Positions 15,319 through 25,205 of a stretch of DNA of 45,070 bases are shown here, one piece after another. The DNA is taken from NCBI GenBank assembly GCA_902608795.1, contig CACLPI010000009.1, positions 1 to 45,070 on the forward strand. The letters are read 5' to 3'. Under the pieces are notes generated by a model that saw only the letters and a program-made list of their open reading frames with translations, had not been told where the DNA came from and searched no databases. Source of the DNA: an uncultured Bacteroidota bacterium (GTDB lineage: Bacteria > Bacteroidota > Bacteroidia > Flavobacteriales > Flavobacteriaceae). The stretch's first letter is position 1, and every line of letters begins with the position of its first letter. A program made the translations under genes and the position numbers.

Positions 15319-17529
15319 ATGTCGAAAATCATATACACAATGACAGATGAAGCACCCGCTTTAGCTACTGTTTCACTATTACCAATACTACAAGCTTTTT
15401 CTAAATCATCAGGTGTCAAATTTGAAAGTAGAGATATATCATTATCATCCAGAATCCTCGCTACTTTTAATGATTTTTTAGGTACTAAAGTTAAATATGA
15501 AAATGATTTAGAGTTTTTGAGTAAACTTGTAAAAGATCCCAACGCTAAAATTATCAAATTACCAAATATTAGTGCATCAATTCCGCAGCTTAAAAAGGCT
15601 ATAACTGAACTTCAAAGTCAAGGATATAATATTCCTAATTATCCAGAGAAAGTAGAAAATGATAATGACTTGATTATCAAATCAATATATGACAAGATTA
15701 AGGGGAGTGCAGTTAATCCAGTATTAAGAGAAGGGAACTCTGACAGAAGAGTCCCAAAAGCTATTAAAAATTATATAAAATCCAATCCACACAAGCTTGG
15801 AAAATGGAATAAAGATTCTAGAACTCACGTTTCATCAATGCATAAAGGTGATTTTAGAAATAACGAAACTTCCTTAACCAGTGATAAACACGAACTTTTA
15901 AATATATATCACTATAATAAAAATAAAAAGAAGAGCATACTCAAAGAAAATATAACTGTACATAAGAAAGCTATTATAGATTGTAGTTACATGAGTATTT
16001 CTGCATTGCAAGATTTTATTGATAATCAGATTCTAGAGTGCAAAGAAGAAAATATGCTTTTATCATTACATCTTAAGGCATCAATGATGAAAGTAAGTGA
16101 TCCGATAATTTTTGGTCATGTTTTGAAAGTATTTTTCAAAAATTTTATAAGAAATAATAACACAGTTCTTAATGAAATTAATGTGAATTTTAATAGTGGT
16201 TTATCTAACGTATTTGAAAAATTGAATCAGCTAGATATAGTAAGGAAGGAAAAATTAGTTAATGAAATACAATTAGATATTGAAAATGGACCTGATTTAG
16301 CGATGGTAAATACTGAAAAAAATATAACAAATTTTCATATTCCTAGTGATGTTATAATAGATGCATCGATGCCTGCTATGATAAAAAGTTCTGGAAAGAT
16401 GTGGGATAAAAGTGGTGAATTAAGAGATACTAAAGCTATAATTCCTGATAGTAGCTACTCTACAATATATCAAGCAACAATAGATTTCTGTAGAGAAAAT
16501 GGACAATTTGATCCTGCACTGATGGGAACAGTTCAAAATGTTGGGCTTATGGCTAAAAAAGCTGAGGAATATGGCTCTCATGATAAAACCTTTGAAATTA
16601 AAGACGATGGTAAGATATGTGTAGAAACTAAAGATGGTAAAATTTTATTTACTCACAATGTTAAGAAGGGTGATATTTGGAGAATGTGCCTTGTTAGAAA
16701 TGAAGCAACTAAAGACTGGGTAAAATTAGCAGTCGAAAGAGCAAAATCTACAAGCTACCCTACTGTTTTCTGGTTGGATGAAAATAGATCACATGATAAG
16801 CAGCTTATAAAAGTAGTTAAAGAAGAACTTAAAAAATTTGATACTTCTGAGTTAAATATCCAAATACTTTCTCCTTATAAAGCAACTTTGTTCACACTTA
16901 AGGAAATTAAGAAAGGGAATAATGTAATTTCAGTTTCTGGAAATGTTCTTAGGGATTATTTAACCGATCTATTTCCGATTTTGGAATTAGGTACTAGTGC
17001 TAAAATGTTATCAATTGTTCCTTTAATGAACGGAGGTAAGCTTTTTGAAACAGGTGCTGGTGGATCTGCACCGAAACATGTACAACAATTAATTGATGAA
17101 AATCATTTAAGATGGGATTCTTTGGGTGAGTTTTTAGCAATTTCTGTTGCATTGGAAAATATTGGTAGAACAAATATTAAAAGTAAAATCCTTTCAAAAT
17201 GCCTTTCAAAAGCAATTGAAAAATTATTGTTAGAAGAAAAATCCCCATCAAGAAAAGTAGGTGAAATTGACAATAGAGGTAGTCATTTTTACCTTGCATT
17301 GTATTGGGCTGAATATTTATCAAAACAAAACGAAAATATTGAACTAAAAGATGAATTTGAAATGGTATATAATCTACTTTCAAAAAGTGAGAATCAAATA
17401 ATTAACGAGATTGATTCTACTCAGGGTTGCAAGGTTGATCTGGAAGGATATTATAATACTAATGATGAAATTACTAAACAAATAATGAGACCATCCCACT
17501 TATTTAATGAGATTATTGATAATATATAA
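15319..17529 (+). CDS. icd: NADP-dependent isocitrate dehydrogenase, monomeric type
   Basis: The enzyme oxidises isocitrate to 2-oxoglutarate and CO2 in the citric acid cycle, producing NADPH. The 736-residue length is that of the large single-chain type. Typical motifs are LPNISASIPQLKKAI at 81-95, GSAVNPVLREGNSDRR at 129-144 (isocitrate and metal site), and FDPALMGTVQNVGLMA and FWLDENRSHDKQLIK further on. The N-terminal 'IIYTMTDEAPALAT' confirms the start. The stop is only 8 to 11 bases before the proposed start of murQ. High confidence. Confidence 0.96.
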   Translation: MSKIIYTMTDEAPALATVSLLPILQAFSKSSGVKFESRDISLSSRILATFNDFLGTKVKYENDLEFLSKLVKDPNAKIIKLPNISASIPQLKKAITELQSQGYNIPNYPEKVENDNDLIIKSIYDKIKGSAVNPVLREGNSDRRVPKAIKNYIKSNPHKLGKWNKDSRTHVSSMHKGDFRNNETSLTSDKHELLNIYHYNKNKKKSILKENITVHKKAIIDCSYMSISALQDFIDNQILECKEENMLLSLHLKASMMKVSDPIIFGHVLKVFFKNFIRNNNTVLNEINVNFNSGLSNVFEKLNQLDIVRKEKLVNEIQLDIENGPDLAMVNTEKNITNFHIPSDVIIDASMPAMIKSSGKMWDKSGELRDTKAIIPDSSYSTIYQATIDFCRENGQFDPALMGTVQNVGLMAKKAEEYGSHDKTFEIKDDGKICVETKDGKILFTHNVKKGDIWRMCLVRNEATKDWVKLAVERAKSTSYPTVFWLDENRSHDKQLIKVVKEELKKFDTSELNIQILSPYKATLFTLKEIKKGNNVISVSGNVLRDYLTDLFPILELGTSAKMLSIVPLMNGGKLFETGAGGSAPKHVQQLIDENHLRWDSLGEFLAISVALENIGRTNIKSKILSKCLSKAIEKLLLEEKSPSRKVGEIDNRGSHFYLALYWAEYLSKQNENIELKDEFEMVYNLLSKSENQIINEIDSTQGCKVDLEGYYNTNDEITKQIMRPSHLFNEIIDNI

Positions 17530-17537
17530 ACTTACAG

Positions 17538-18347
17538 ATTATAAAAACTACAGAAAAAGATTCAAAGTATTCAAATCTTGAAAAAAAATCAGTTCAAGAA
17601 ATTTTATCAGATATAAATTTAGAGGATTCAACCATCTCCGATTCTGTAAAAAATTGTTTACCTCAAATTAATGATCTAATATCTAAGGCTGTTGATTTAG
17701 TTATTTCAAAGGGCAGAATTTTTTACATAGGTTCTGGAACTAGTGGAAGATTAGGAATTGTTGATGCATCTGAATGTCTACCTACTTTTGGCATTGGAGA
17801 TAAAATCATCGGCATAATTGCCGGAGGAGATAAAGCTATTAGGATTTCTCAAGAATTTGCTGAAGATTCAACCTCTACAGCATGGTTAGATTTAACCAAA
17901 CACAATGTAAGTAAAAATGATATGGTTATTGGTATTTCTGCTTCGGGATCAACTCCATATGTGATCGGAGGACTAGAAATGAGTAAAAAAAATAAAATTA
18001 CCACTGGTTGTATTTCTTGTAACCTGCATACTAAAATTGCTGAAATTTCAGATTTTCCAATTGAAGTCATTGTTGGACCTGAATATGTTACTGGTAGCTC
18101 AAGAATGAAAGCAGGTACGGCCCAAAAAATGATTCTTAATATGATATCAACAACTATTATGATAAAATTGGGTAGGATTCATGACAACAAGATGATTGAT
18201 ATGAAATTATCAAATAACAAACTTTATGATAGAGCCATTAGAATCTTAAAAACAATTCTTGATATAGATACAGAAACTGCAAAAAAATTGATTGAAGAAC
18301 ATAAAAATATTAGAACTGCTGTTGAAAATTTCAAAAAAAATAAATGA
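17538..18347 (+). CDS. murQ: N-acetylmuramic acid 6-phosphate etherase with a non-AUG start
   Basis: MurQ removes the lactyl ether of MurNAc-6-phosphate to give GlcNAc-6-phosphate during peptidoglycan recycling. The complete frame, 269 residues, begins IIKTTEKDSKYSNLEKKS, the expected first residues of the family. The SIS domain has GSGTSGR at about 65-71, DASE at 76-79 and FAED at 107-110, carrying the two catalytic glutamates, plus SASGSTPYVIGGL and GSSRMKAGTAQKM. No ATG, GTG or TTG precedes the ATG at 17922, which would remove the first 128 residues and both catalytic glutamates. The start must be ATT 17538 or ATA 17541, just after the icd stop. It overlaps the next gene by four bases. Confidence 0.85.
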   Translation: MIKTTEKDSKYSNLEKKSVQEILSDINLEDSTISDSVKNCLPQINDLISKAVDLVISKGRIFYIGSGTSGRLGIVDASECLPTFGIGDKIIGIIAGGDKAIRISQEFAEDSTSTAWLDLTKHNVSKNDMVIGISASGSTPYVIGGLEMSKKNKITTGCISCNLHTKIAEISDFPIEVIVGPEYVTGSSRMKAGTAQKMILNMISTTIMIKLGRIHDNKMIDMKLSNNKLYDRAIRILKTILDIDTETAKKLIEEHKNIRTAVENFKKNK

Positions 18348-18544
18348 ATAGAAAAATTGCTGATTACATTAAACTTTTAATTTCATCTCTGATTCCAATA
18401 TTTATTGGACCAATATTAATTCATTTTGGAGGACTAAAGAATACATATGATTTGACAATTTTAGGTGTAATAGTTTGTATTTCTGCTGTAGTAATGATAT
18501 TTATGTCATTATTTGGAATAATAAATGAACTATTTAAAAAATGA
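18344..18544 (+). CDS. DUF6095 family small membrane protein
   Basis: A 66-residue protein with two hydrophobic segments (about 10-28 and 37-60) joined by a short loop, so a small inner-membrane hairpin protein. The pattern 'PIFIGPILIHFG' followed by a second membrane segment resembles the DUF6095 family of Flavobacteriia, which I recall as a neighbour of murQ. Its ATG overlaps the murQ stop by four bases. Function is unknown; the tight link suggests it serves the same transcript. Identification is from memory of the pattern only. Confidence 0.65.
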   Translation: MNRKIADYIKLLISSLIPIFIGPILIHFGGLKNTYDLTILGVIVCISAVVMIFMSLFGIINELFKK

Positions 18545-18573
18545 TTCATAATTTTAGCAATTAATTCTCATCA

Positions 18574-20499
18574 ATGATAAATATTACTTTAAAGGATGGT
18601 TCTGTTAAAAAATACAGTGAAGAAACTTCTGTAATATCTATCGCAAAAGACATTAGCGAAGGTCTAGCAAGAAATGTAATATCTGCAAACTTCAATAACA
18701 AGGTTATTGAAATAAATAGTATGATTCGTGAAGATGGAAAATTAGAATTTTACACATGGGATAATGATGAAGGAAAAAAAGCCTTTTGGCATTCATCTTC
18801 TCATGTAATGGCACAATCAATAAAAGAACTGTTTCCTGAAGTTAAGCTTACAATAGGACCTGCGATTAATAGTGGTTTTTATTATGATGTTGATTTAGGC
18901 AATCATAAGATTTCTGAGTCAGATTTTGAAAAAATTGAAACAAGGATGCTTGAAATAAGCAGAGAAAAGCATGATTTTAAACTAAGACCTGTTTCAAAAA
19001 AAGAAGCCTTAGAATTTTATAAACAGGAAAGTAATAATTATAAAATTGAATTAATAAATGATTTAAATGATGGAGAAATAACTTTCTGCGATCATTCAAG
19101 TTTTACTGATTTATGTAAGGGTGGACATATCCCAAATACATCTATAATTAAAGCAGTTAAAATATTAAATATTTCAGGGGCGTTTTGGAGAGCTGACCAA
19201 AATAACAAACAGCTTACAAGAATTTATGGTATTTCTTTCCCAAAACAGAAGCTTTTAAAAGAGTACTTGGATAATATTGAGCAAGCTAAACTTAGGGATC
19301 ACAGAAAAATTGGGAAAAATCTAAAACTTTTTTCATTCTCCAATAAGGTTGGCCTAGGATTACCATTATGGCTTCCAAAAGGTGTTGAGTTAAGGGAAAG
19401 ACTTGAAGGTTTTTTAAAAAAAGCACAAAAAAAAGCTGGTTATGAAATGGTAATTACTCCACATATCGGAAATAAGGATCTTTATGTCACATCAGGTCAT
19501 TATGAGAAATATGGTGATGATAGTTTTCAACCAATAAAGACTCCTAAAGAAAATGAGGAGTTTTATCTAAAACCTATGAATTGCCCCCATCATTGTGAAA
19601 TTTATAATTCTCAAAAATTTAGTTATAAAGATTTACCTGTAAGATATGCAGAATTTGGAACTGTATACAGATATGAGCAAAGTGGCGAACTCCATGGATT
19701 AACAAGAGTAAGAGGATTTACACAAGATGATGCGCATATATTCTGTTCGGAAGACCAGTTAGATAGTGAATTTAAGAATGTTATAGATTTAACGCTTTAT
19801 GTATTTGAATCTTTAGAATTAAGTGATTTCAGTGCTCAAATATCGATTAGAGATCCAAAAAATATGGAAAAATATATTGGAGATGTAAAAGCTTGGGAAA
19901 AATCTGAAAAAGCTATTATTAAGGCTGTTCAAGATAAAAATCTTGATTATAAAATTGAAGAGGGAGAAGCTGCATTTTATGGTCCAAAGCTAGATTTTAT
20001 GGTAAAAGATGCTATAGGTAGAAAATGGCAGCTTGGAACCATTCAAGTGGACTACAATTTACCTGATAGATTTGATTTGACTTATATTGATAGAAATAAT
20101 GAATCCAAAAGACCGGTGATGATTCATCGTGCACCTTTTGGAAGTCTTGAAAGATTCATAGCTATTTTACTTGAAAATACTGCTGGAAATTTACCACTAT
20201 GGTTAACACCTAACCAATTTATTATTCTTCCAATCAGTGAAAAGCATAAAAAATACTGTGAAAATGTTTTAAATTTGTTAGAAAATGACGAAATTCGCGG
20301 CCTGATTGATAACAGAAGTGAGACAATTGGAAGAAAAATCAGAGATGCTGAAGTCGAAAAAATCCCTTATATGTTGGTAATAGGGGAAAAAGAATCTGAA
20401 CAGAAAGTCATTTCTGTGAGAAGTCATGGAGGAAATGATTATGGTAAAATGAAAGTTGAAGATTTTATTAAAATCATAAAGGAAAAAACAAAAATTTAA
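18574..20499 (+). CDS. thrS: Threonine--tRNA ligase
   Basis: A class II synthetase charging tRNA-Thr. The 641 residues contain the N-terminal TGS domain (1-60), the editing domain with HSSSHVMAQ (about 72-80) and 'CDHSSFTDLCKGGHIP', the catalytic core with LPKGVELRERLE, the zinc ligands in MNCPHHCEIYN, motif 2 'ELHGLTRVRGFTQDD', motif 3 'MIHRAPFGSLERF', and a C-terminal anticodon-binding domain. Length is standard. It heads the conserved thrS-infC-rpmI-rplT group. Very high confidence. Confidence 0.98.
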   Translation: MINITLKDGSVKKYSEETSVISIAKDISEGLARNVISANFNNKVIEINSMIREDGKLEFYTWDNDEGKKAFWHSSSHVMAQSIKELFPEVKLTIGPAINSGFYYDVDLGNHKISESDFEKIETRMLEISREKHDFKLRPVSKKEALEFYKQESNNYKIELINDLNDGEITFCDHSSFTDLCKGGHIPNTSIIKAVKILNISGAFWRADQNNKQLTRIYGISFPKQKLLKEYLDNIEQAKLRDHRKIGKNLKLFSFSNKVGLGLPLWLPKGVELRERLEGFLKKAQKKAGYEMVITPHIGNKDLYVTSGHYEKYGDDSFQPIKTPKENEEFYLKPMNCPHHCEIYNSQKFSYKDLPVRYAEFGTVYRYEQSGELHGLTRVRGFTQDDAHIFCSEDQLDSEFKNVIDLTLYVFESLELSDFSAQISIRDPKNMEKYIGDVKAWEKSEKAIIKAVQDKNLDYKIEEGEAAFYGPKLDFMVKDAIGRKWQLGTIQVDYNLPDRFDLTYIDRNNESKRPVMIHRAPFGSLERFIAILLENTAGNLPLWLTPNQFIILPISEKHKKYCENVLNLLENDEIRGLIDNRSETIGRKIRDAEVEKIPYMLVIGEKESEQKVISVRSHGGNDYGKMKVEDFIKIIKEKTKI

Positions 20500-20520
20500 G
20501 TTTAATAAAAACAATTAATT

Positions 20521-21081
20521 ATAGCTATAAGAAGAACAGGTAGAGGAAGAAGACCATGGAGAGTCATAAAAACTAATCCACATCAAATTAACGGTGAAAT
20601 TACTGCATCTGAAGTTAGATTAGTTGGAGATAATGTTGAGATTGGTGTTTATCCAATTCAGAAGGCATTAGAAAAGTCAAATTATCTTGAGTTGGATTTG
20701 GTTCAAATTTCCCCTAATGCTGTTCCACCTGTTTGTAAAATAATGGACTACAAGAAGTTCCTTTACGAACAGAAAAAAAGAGAAAAACAACTTAAATCTA
20801 AAGCAACCAAGGTAGTTGTAAAAGAAATTAGGTTTGGACCTCAAACAGATGAACATGATTATGCGTTTAAAAAGAAACATGCTGAAAAATTTTTAAGAGA
20901 CGGTGCAAAACTAAAAGCCTTTGTTTTTTTTAAGGGAAGATCAATCATTTATAAAGACCAAGGTGAAATATTATTATTAAAACTAGCTCAAGAGCTAGAG
21001 GAGTTAGGGAAGGTTGAACAGCTTCCAAAACTAGAAAGTAAAAAAATGATAATGATAATGTCACCAAAAAAAAGTAAATAA
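20521..21081 (+). CDS. infC: Translation initiation factor IF-3, starting at ATA or ATT
   Basis: IF-3 binds the 30S subunit, keeps subunits apart and rejects wrong start codons. The frame gives 186 residues: an N-terminal domain with [28 protein letters not shown] and [21 protein letters not shown], then the linker and the C-terminal domain with [20 protein letters not shown]. No ATG, GTG or TTG precedes the TTG at 20692, which would cut off the N-terminal domain. ATA 20521 (or ATT 20518) gives the usual flavobacterial start. Non-AUG starts of infC are well known and allow IF-3 to repress its own synthesis. The stop is two bases before rpmI. Confidence 0.95.
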   Translation: MAIRRTGRGRRPWRVIKTNPHQINGEITASEVRLVGDNVEIGVYPIQKALEKSNYLELDLVQISPNAVPPVCKIMDYKKFLYEQKKREKQLKSKATKVVVKEIRFGPQTDEHDYAFKKKHAEKFLRDGAKLKAFVFFKGRSIIYKDQGEILLLKLAQELEELGKVEQLPKLESKKMIMIMSPKKSK

Positions 21082-21083
21082 TT

Positions 21084-21281
21084 ATGCCAAAAATGAAAAC
21101 TAAATCCAGTGCAAAGAAAAGATTCAAAGTAACTGGTACAGGAAAAATTAAAAGAAAGCATGCTTTCAAAAATCATATTCTGACAAAAAAATCAAAGAAG
21201 AGAAAATTAGCACTAACTCATTCGGGTTTAGTTCATGACAGTGATATGAATAGTGTTAAACAACAATTAAGATTAAAATAA
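21084..21281 (+). CDS. rpmI: Large ribosomal subunit protein bL35
   Basis: A 65-residue very basic protein beginning [20 protein letters not shown], followed by the [19 protein letters not shown] stretch typical of L35. It lies two bases after infC in the conserved infC-rpmI-rplT order and is probably co-translated with it. Very high confidence. Confidence 0.97.
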   Translation: MPKMKTKSSAKKRFKVTGTGKIKRKHAFKNHILTKKSKKRKLALTHSGLVHDSDMNSVKQQLRLK

Positions 21282-21308
21282 TTCGGGGGAATTTATCCCA
21301 TAAATCTA

Positions 21309-21334
21309 GGTAAATAAAGAGTAAATATTTTACC
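21309..21334 (+). promoter_or_regulatory. Hairpin in the rpmI-rplT spacer
   Basis: GGTAAA (21309-21314) can pair with TTTACC (21329-21334) in the 75-base gap before rplT; a GGGG..CCC pair lies just upstream. Ribosomal protein L20 represses its own operon in other bacteria by binding an mRNA structure near this place. Whether this weak stem does so is speculation. Confidence 0.25.
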
Positions 21335-21356
21335 ACCTAATTTAAAATTATAAATT

Positions 21357-21701
21357 ATGCCAAGATCAGTAAATTCAGTTGCTAAAAGAGCAAGGAGAAA
21401 AAAAGTTTTAAAACAAGCCAAAGGTTATTTTGGAAGAAGAAAAAATGTATGGACAATTGCAAAAAATGCAGTTGAAAAAGGATTACAATATGCCTACAGA
21501 GATAGAAGAACTAAAAAGAGAAACTTTAGAGCATTATGGATCATGAGAATCAACGCTGCAGCAAGACTTCACGGAATGACATACTCACAGCTAATAAATA
21601 AACTAAAGTCAAACAAAATTGAAATAAATAGAAAGGTTTTAGCGGACTTGGCTGTAAACAATCCTGATGGATTTAAAGCTATTGTTGAAAAAGTAAAATA
21701 A
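21357..21701 (+). CDS. rplT: Large ribosomal subunit protein bL20
   Basis: A 114-residue basic protein: [20 protein letters not shown] start, [21 protein letters not shown], '[20 protein letters not shown]' and the C-terminal 'YSQLINKLK' helices. L20 is essential for early 50S assembly. It ends four bases before the convergent dnaB stop. Very high confidence. Confidence 0.98.
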   Translation: MPRSVNSVAKRARRKKVLKQAKGYFGRRKNVWTIAKNAVEKGLQYAYRDRRTKKRNFRALWIMRINAAARLHGMTYSQLINKLKSNKIEINRKVLADLAVNNPDGFKAIVEKVK

Positions 21702-21705
21702 ATTC

Positions 21706-23223
21706 TTAGAAAGGCAAATCACTCTCATCATTGGAATCATCATTAGCATTCCCAAGATCAGACTTAAATGTATCATCATTTGCTGCAGCATTCATTTTTG
21801 AATGAAACTCATATGGTGAATCATACTGCTCAATATCCTCAAACTTACCAAGAGTTGGGATAAATCTAAGTCTAATGTTGTCCAATCCTCCATTCCTGTG
21901 TTTTGATACAATAAATTCAGCTTCACCTTCAGTAGATGATCTTTCATTATCATCCCAAGTATCAATTTTATAATACTCAGGTCTATATATAAATGATACA
22001 ATATCAGCATCTTGCTCAATTGCTCCTGATTCTCTTAAATCCGACAACAATGGTCTTTTAGATGTTCTTCCTTCAACCATTCTTGATAGCTGTGAAAGTG
22101 CAATCACCGGGATACTCAGCTCTTTTGCCAATGCTTTAAGATTTCTGGAAATTGTGGAAATCTCCTGTTCTCTGTTACCAGTTTTTATATTTCCCCCTGT
22201 TGTCATCAGCTGCAAATAATCAACAACAATTATTTTTACACCTTTTTGAGAGACCATTCTTCTTGCTTTAGCTCTTAGATCAAAAATTGAAAGGGATGGG
22301 GTATCATCGATAAAAAGTGGTGCATTTTCTAAATCTTTAACTCTGATGTTTAGCTGTTCCCACTCATGCTTTTCAAGTTTTCCAGTCCTAAGTTTATTGG
22401 AGTCTAGTCCTGTTTCAGATGATATCATCCTAGTTATAAGTTGAATTGATGACATTTCCAAAGAAAAAAATGCAAGCGGCACTTTATTGGCTATAGCAAT
22501 GTTACTTGCCATGGAAAGAGACAATGCGGTCTTACCCATTCCTGGTCTACCAGCAATTATAACGAGATCACTTTCTTGCCATCCTGCAGTAAGTTTATCA
22601 ATATTTTTAAATCCAGAGGTAATCCCGCTTAATCCTTTTTTATTTGAAATGGCCTCAATCTTAGATTTTGCTTGAATTACAAGATTTTGTGCTGATTCTG
22701 ATGATTTTTTAATGTTACCTTGGGTTATATCATAAAGTTTGGATTCAGCATCATCCAATAAATCAAAGACATCCATTGATTCATCATATGAATCAGATAT
22801 TATTTCATTTGAGATTTTAATAAGACTTCTTTGAATAAACTTTTGCAGAATTATTCTAGCATGAAATTCTATATGCGCTGATGAGGAAACTTTTTGAGTT
22901 AATGATATTAAATAAAAGTCTCCGCCTATTTTTTCATGATTATTGTCTTTTTTTAATTGATTTGAGACCGTTAATAAATCGATTGGTTCGCTTTTTTGAA
23001 ATAATGTAAAAATTGATTGGAATATCAATTGGTGAGTTTCTTTGTAAAAGGCCTCAGGCGTCAATATATCAATTACCTCATCAACCCCCTTTTTATCAAT
23101 CATCATTGCACCAATAACAACTTCTTCAAGATCAATTGCCTGTGGAGGTAATTTTCCTTTTTCTAAGTTAATTATCGAACTCTTGTTTAAATTTATATCT
23201 CTGTATGGTGCTGGTTGTTTCAT
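21706..23223 (-). CDS. dnaB: Replicative DNA helicase DnaB
   Basis: The hexameric helicase that unwinds the replication fork. The 505 residues consist of an N-terminal helical domain ('PPQAIDLEEVVIGAMMID', about 26-43), a linker, and a RecA-like domain with Walker A GRPGMGKT at 225-232, 'LAFFSLEMSS', Walker B 'IIVVDYLQLM' and a 'LSQLSRMVEGR' loop, then 'LRESGAIEQDAD'. An acidic tail (DDSNDESDLPF) ends the protein. There is no intein. Very high confidence. Confidence 0.98.
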   Translation of the reverse strand: MKQPAPYRDINLNKSSIINLEKGKLPPQAIDLEEVVIGAMMIDKKGVDEVIDILTPEAFYKETHQLIFQSIFTLFQKSEPIDLLTVSNQLKKDNNHEKIGGDFYLISLTQKVSSSAHIEFHARIILQKFIQRSLIKISNEIISDSYDESMDVFDLLDDAESKLYDITQGNIKKSSESAQNLVIQAKSKIEAISNKKGLSGITSGFKNIDKLTAGWQESDLVIIAGRPGMGKTALSLSMASNIAIANKVPLAFFSLEMSSIQLITRMISSETGLDSNKLRTGKLEKHEWEQLNIRVKDLENAPLFIDDTPSLSIFDLRAKARRMVSQKGVKIIVVDYLQLMTTGGNIKTGNREQEISTISRNLKALAKELSIPVIALSQLSRMVEGRTSKRPLLSDLRESGAIEQDADIVSFIYRPEYYKIDTWDDNERSSTEGEAEFIVSKHRNGGLDNIRLRFIPTLGKFEDIEQYDSPYEFHSKMNAAANDDTFKSDLGNANDDSNDESDLPF

Positions 23224-23328
23224 AATTAACTAATGTAATTAAATAAGATATATAATTAAAAAATATATTTTTTAATTAATCAACATTAAATATGTTAATA
23301 AGTATTTTTTATTGTTGATAGGCCTAAA

Positions 23329-24282
23329 CTAGGTAGAATAAATTCCCATATTTGAGTATTTTTCCATCCTTTGTTCAATTAGTTTTTTTGGTGATAAATT
23401 TTTTAACACTTCGAATGAATTTAGGATATTTGATTTAACTATTTCAAAAATCTTATTTTTATCTCTGTGTGCACCACCAAGTGGCTCCTTTATTACCTTA
23501 TCTACCAGTTTCATTTTTTTCATGTCCTTTGCAGTAAGTTTTAGTGATGACGCTGCTACTTCTTTATATTCCCAACTCCTCCAAAGAATTGAGGAGCAAG
23601 ACTCTGGTGATATTACTGAATACCAGGTATTTTCTAACATTAAAACCCTATCACCAACTCCAATACCTAATGCACCACCCGAGGCACCTTCCCCAATTAT
23701 AACTGTTATTATTGGTACAGCCAATCTGGTCATTTCTATAATGTTTTTAGCAATTGCTTCTCCTTGACCTCTTTCCTCTGCCTCTAATCCAGGGTAAGCT
23801 CCGGGTGTATCAATAAGTGTAACCACAGGAATATTGAACTTTTCGGCCATCTTCATTAATCTCAAAGCCTTTCTATATCCTTCAGGGTTTGCCATACCGA
23901 AATTTCTATATTGCCTATCCTTAGTGTTGTGACCTTTTTGCTGACCAATAAACATGAATGTTTGATCATCAATTTTACCTAGACCCCCAACCATTGCTTT
24001 ATCATCTCTGAAGTTTCTATCCCCATGTAGCTCTAAAAATGTTTGACCAAAAATATTATTAATATAATCAAGAGTATATGGCCTGTCTGGATGTCTTGAA
24101 ATTTGCACCTTTTGCCATGGTGTCAAATTGTTGTAAATATCTTTTATAGTTTCATTTAGTTTTGAACGTATTTTATCACTAGTTTCGGAAACATCAATAT
24201 CTGACTTCTCACCAAGTTCAAGACACTCTTTTAACTGTATATCCAATAGTTTAATTGGTTCTTCAAAATCAAGATAATTCAT
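23329..24282 (-). CDS. accA: Acetyl-CoA carboxylase carboxyltransferase subunit alpha
   Basis: With AccD it transfers the carboxyl group from biotin to acetyl-CoA, the first step in fatty acid synthesis. The 317-residue protein has '[19 protein letters not shown]' near 57-75, [17 protein letters not shown], '[24 protein letters not shown]' region, [18 protein letters not shown] and the oxyanion-hole '[17 protein letters not shown]'. Length matches the family. High confidence. Confidence 0.97.
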   Translation of the reverse strand: MNYLDFEEPIKLLDIQLKECLELGEKSDIDVSETSDKIRSKLNETIKDIYNNLTPWQKVQISRHPDRPYTLDYINNIFGQTFLELHGDRNFRDDKAMVGGLGKIDDQTFMFIGQQKGHNTKDRQYRNFGMANPEGYRKALRLMKMAEKFNIPVVTLIDTPGAYPGLEAEERGQGEAIAKNIIEMTRLAVPIITVIIGEGASGGALGIGVGDRVLMLENTWYSVISPESCSSILWRSWEYKEVAASSLKLTAKDMKKMKLVDKVIKEPLGGAHRDKNKIFEIVKSNILNSFEVLKNLSPKKLIEQRMEKYSNMGIYST

Positions 24283-24314
24283 GAAAAATATTTGATATAA
24301 ATATAAAAAAGTTA

Positions 24315-25205
24315 CTAATTATATTCTTTATTATTTCTTTTTTTTATATACATATTGCATATTACTGAGAATAAAATTAAAAAAAGACCAATGTAAAATG
24401 AAAAGCTCATTTTTTCTTTATTACCAAAAAACATTACCGCCATAATTATCCCATATACGGGCTCTAGGTTGTACGTCAAAACAACCGAATATGGTGAAAT
24501 AAATTTAAGTAAATATACCGATGCCATAAATGCATATGCGGTACAAATACTTCCCAATAAAAAAATATAAAAATAATTAATCGAAAATATATCATCAATT
24601 ATTAACAATTTCAAATCATTATTTAATAAGAGGAAAATTGTAATAAAAAACATTCCTGAAAGAAATTCGTAAAATGATATTGAAATAGCGCTATTTGATT
24701 TTATCATTAATCCATTAAGTACTGAAAAAAGAGAAGCAAAAAATGCTGAAAATAATCCAAGAATTATCCCAGTCATATACTGAAACTCAGCATTAAATAT
24801 TAAATAAACCCCCAACACAACAATAAAACCCAAAATTACCTCATAAAAAATCAGCTTTCTTTTAAATAGATAAGGTTCAATAAATGATGTAAAAAAAGCT
24901 GCTGTGGAGAACATTGCTAATGTTACCGAAATATTAGATTGTTCGATAGCTTCAAAAAATGTAAACCAATGTAAAGCAATTATTAACCCTAAAAAAGAGT
25001 ATTTAAAAAATAGTTTTATGTCAATTCTAAAGCTCTTTTTACGAAAAAGCATGTACAATCCTAACAAAATTGAACCTATAAACATTCTATGCCAAACAAT
25101 AACCTCGGAAGAATTAATTATTAGTTCACCAAGAATAGCAGTAAAACCTGCAATGAATACCAGAAAATGCAGATGGATAAAGTGCTTAAAGTTATTTTTT
25201 TGCAT
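24315..25205 (-). CDS. EamA/DMT family transporter
   Basis: A 296-residue integral membrane protein with about ten hydrophobic segments arranged as two EamA repeats: [21 protein letters not shown] at the start, and '[20 protein letters not shown]' in the second half, the usual EamA signature. ATG 25205 is preferred to the upstream Met at 25262, which would overlap the LptF/G gene by 71 bases and add an unlikely tail. With ATG 25205 the overlap is 14 bases. Substrates of this family are mostly metabolites or amino acids and cannot be named here. Confidence 0.88.
   Translation of the reverse strand: MQKNNFKHFIHLHFLVFIAGFTAILGELIINSSEVIVWHRMFIGSILLGLYMLFRKKSFRIDIKLFFKYSFLGLIIALHWFTFFEAIEQSNISVTLAMFSTAAFFTSFIEPYLFKRKLIFYEVILGFIVVLGVYLIFNAEFQYMTGIILGLFSAFFASLFSVLNGLMIKSNSAISISFYEFLSGMFFITIFLLLNNDLKLLIIDDIFSINYFYIFLLGSICTAYAFMASVYLLKFISPYSVVLTYNLEPVYGIIMAVMFFGNKEKMSFSFYIGLFLILFSVICNMYIKKRNNKEYN

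Noticed and set aside
17922-18347. Short form of MurQ beginning at ATG 17922.
   Set aside because: It would lack the SIS-domain loop and both catalytic glutamates, while the upstream frame is fully conserved.
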